5,479 nt of DNA from Acidobacteriota bacterium (GTDB taxonomy: Bacteria > Acidobacteriota > Terriglobia > Terriglobales > Acidobacteriaceae): positions 1 through 5,479 of the forward strand of contig QHZX01000179.1 of assembly GCA_003224835.1 (NCBI GenBank), in the 5' to 3' direction. Position 1 is the first letter of the stretch, and the number at the start of each line of letters is the position of its first letter. This document shows positions 4,148 through 5,479 of this stretch, piece after piece. The position numbers and the translations under genes were made by a program. The notes below the pieces were generated by a model, which was given only the letters and a program-made list of their open reading frames with translations, made no database searches and had not been told where the DNA came from.

Positions 4148-5479
4148 TTAATGTTTGAGCAGATCTTCCACACCGTTTTCGTCTACTACGGCAATTCCCA
4201 ACTCTTTTGCCTTTTCCAACTTTGAACCCGCATCGGTGCCGGCAACCACGTAATCAGTTTTCTTGCTGACCGATGCCGCGACTTTGCCACCGGCATCTTC
4301 GATTAGCTTCTTGGCTTCGTCGCGCGTGTAGTTGGCGAGGGTTCCGGTGAGGACGAAAGTTTTTCTTGCCAATTTCGTGCCGCGTTCTTTCTTCTTGCCT
4401 TTCAACGTCAGTCCAGCGGCGCGGAGTTCCTCGACCAGTTCGCGATTCTTTGGCTCAGCGAAGAATTCCACAATACTCTTGGCGATCCTTGGGCCGACTT
4501 CTTCAACCTGCTGCAGTTCTTCTTCGCCCGCTTTTTCGAGTGCCACCAGGTCGCCAAGATGTTCAGCAAGAAACTGCGCAGTACGTTCACCGACAAAGCG
4601 AATTCCCAGCCCATAAATGACTCGCTCCAGCGGCAGCTTCTTGGAATTCTGAATCTCCCGAAGAACGTTTTCGGCGGACTTGTCCCCCATGCGCTCGAGG
4701 CTCAGGAGCTTGTCTTTGGTCAGCTTGTAAATATCGGCAATGTCTTTCACCATTCCGCGTTCGGTGAGTTGATTAACCAGTGCATCGCCCATACCCTCGA
4801 TGTTCATCACGCCGCGTGATGCAAAGTGCAAGATCGTCTCGCGACGTTTTGCCGGGCACTTCTGGTTGACGCAGCGATGGTCGGCCTCGCCTTCTGCGCG
4901 CACCACGTGTCCGCCGCATACTGGACACTTCTCCGGCATGTGAAAAGATTTGTGCCCGCGAGGATGGTCTTTATCGTCGACAACTTTCGTCACCTTAGGG
5001 ATGACGTCGCCGCCGCGCTCGACCTCAACCCAATCGCCGATCTTTACCCCCAAACGCTCGATCTCATCCATGTTATGCAGCGTGGCACGGCTCACGGTGG
5101 TGCCGCCGATCGGAACCGGCTTGAGTCCCGCAACCGGCGTAAGCTTGCCGGTACGGCCCACCTGCACATGAATATTTTCGATCTGAGTGACTCCGCCGCG
5201 CGCCGCGTACTTGTAAGCGATCGCCCATCGCGGAGCCTTGCCCGTGAAGCCAAGCTCGCGTTGCAAAGGCGTACTGTTTACTTTGATGACAACGCCGTCA
5301 ATTTCGTAGGGCAACGTTTCGCGTTTTTCTTCCCACTGGCCAATAAACTTCCAGACTTCGTCGAAGTTCTCCGCCAGAGAACGGCGAGGGTTAACTTTGA
5401 ATCCGGCGGAATCGAGAGCGTTCAACGTTTCCCAGTGATTGCTGAATATTGCACGGGCGGGGGCGCCCGTGCCTCCAGC
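4148..5479 (-). CDS. ligA: NAD-dependent DNA ligase, C-terminal two thirds (runs off right edge)
   Basis: LigA seals nicks in replication and repair using NAD+. The window shows 443 residues ending at TAA 4150-4148; the family is usually about 670-690 long, so the NAD-binding Ia domain and the KxDG lysine are missing. Visible residue numbers: EIDGVVIKV (59-67), an adenylation-domain nucleotide motif; WAIAYKYAA (85-93), leading into the OB fold with QVGRTGKLTPVAG and TVSRATLHN; a four-cysteine zinc finger at C185, C188, C203 and C208; helix-hairpin-helix repeats across about 225-350 (GMGDALVNQL, MGDKSAENVL, GLGIRFVGERTA, VEEVGPRIAKSI); and a BRCT domain from about 370 to the end (KTFVLTGTL, AGGKVAASVSKKTDYVVAG). 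The frame stays open to the right edge: a TTG at 5425 is internal, since the codons before it continue the ligase-like FSNHWETL. The first eleven visible residues (AGGTGAPARAI) come from a strong palindrome and look unlike the family, so integrity at that point is uncertain. Confidence 0.95.
   Translation of the reverse strand, partial: AGGTGAPARAIFSNHWETLNALDSAGFKVNPRRSLAENFDEVWKFIGQWEEKRETLPYEIDGVVIKVNSTPLQRELGFTGKAPRWAIAYKYAARGGVTQIENIHVQVGRTGKLTPVAGLKPVPIGGTTVSRATLHNMDEIERLGVKIGDWVEVERGGDVIPKVTKVVDDKDHPRGHKSFHMPEKCPVCGGHVVRAEGEADHRCVNQKCPAKRRETILHFASRGVMNIEGMGDALVNQLTERGMVKDIADIYKLTKDKLLSLERMGDKSAENVLREIQNSKKLPLERVIYGLGIRFVGERTAQFLAEHLGDLVALEKAGEEELQQVEEVGPRIAKSIVEFFAEPKNRELVEELRAAGLTLKGKKKERGTKLARKTFVLTGTLANYTRDEAKKLIEDAGGKVAASVSKKTDYVVAGTDAGSKLEKAKELGIAVVDENGVEDLLKH
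5441..5479. repeat. GC-rich palindrome inside ligA, possible dispersed REP-like element
   Basis: On the plus strand GCACGGGCG (5451-5459) and CGCCCGTGC (5464-5472) are exact 9-bp complements around a GGGG loop. GCTG (5441-5444) and CAGC (5476-5479) add an outer 4-bp match. The element abuts the right edge and may extend past it. It is the most stable hairpin seen in the window and is far more GC-rich than the ligase codons beside it. Short GC-rich palindromes like this often belong to dispersed REP-type families, but only one copy is visible here, so membership is inferred. Confidence 0.5.

Noticed and set aside
5423..5425. TTG at 5425 as the true ligA start (a short ligase)
   Set aside because: The frame stays open upstream to the window edge, the preceding residues FSNHWET are ligase-like, and the adenylation domain would be incomplete.
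1..5479. CRISPR arrays, tRNA or rRNA genes, insertion sequences, phage genes
   Set aside because: No regularly spaced repeats, cloverleaf-like segments, transposase-like proteins or terminal inverted repeats were seen on either strand.

Overview
The window reads as ordinary bacterial chromosome, moderately GC-rich, with six protein genes and short spacers. The Ap4A-phosphorylase-type HIT protein, the rpsA N-terminal extension, the LigA sequence and a secreted trypsin-like protein with a prealbumin-like N-terminal domain together suggest an acidobacterium (Terriglobia-like). That placement is an impression from protein style, not a database result.

Layout from left to right. Positions 1-882 (minus) hold the first 294 residues of ribosomal protein S1 (rpsA), which runs off the left edge. 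It is preceded by a long leader (883 to about 1031) and a near-consensus promoter, TTGACA-18-TATAGT, with an AT-rich upstream stretch. Positions 1131-2735 (minus) encode an exported trypsin/HtrA-fold protein that keeps the catalytic His and Asp but lacks the catalytic Ser, so it is probably a pseudoprotease. Its C-terminal half is not recognised. A 314-base non-coding stretch (2736-3049) separates it from the divergent HIT-domain nucleotide phosphorylase/hydrolase gene at 3050-3547 (plus). This stretch contains a hairpin and two palindromic sites. Converging on the HIT gene is a type II toxin-antitoxin pair on the minus strand: a ribbon-helix-helix antitoxin (3831-4055) followed by a ParE/RelE-fold toxin (3553-3831), with stop and start sharing one base. 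Upstream of the pair, 4148-5479 (minus) is the C-terminal two thirds of NAD-dependent DNA ligase (ligA), which runs off the right edge.

Functionally these are housekeeping genes (translation, DNA joining, dinucleotide metabolism) with one small accessory module, the toxin-antitoxin pair, lodged between ligA and the HIT gene. There is no evident multi-gene pathway. I did not find a clear new system. The points most worth a second look are a strong GC-rich palindrome lying inside the ligA reading frame at the right edge, the serine-less secreted protease homologue, and a promoter placed so that the antitoxin mRNA should start at its own ATG.
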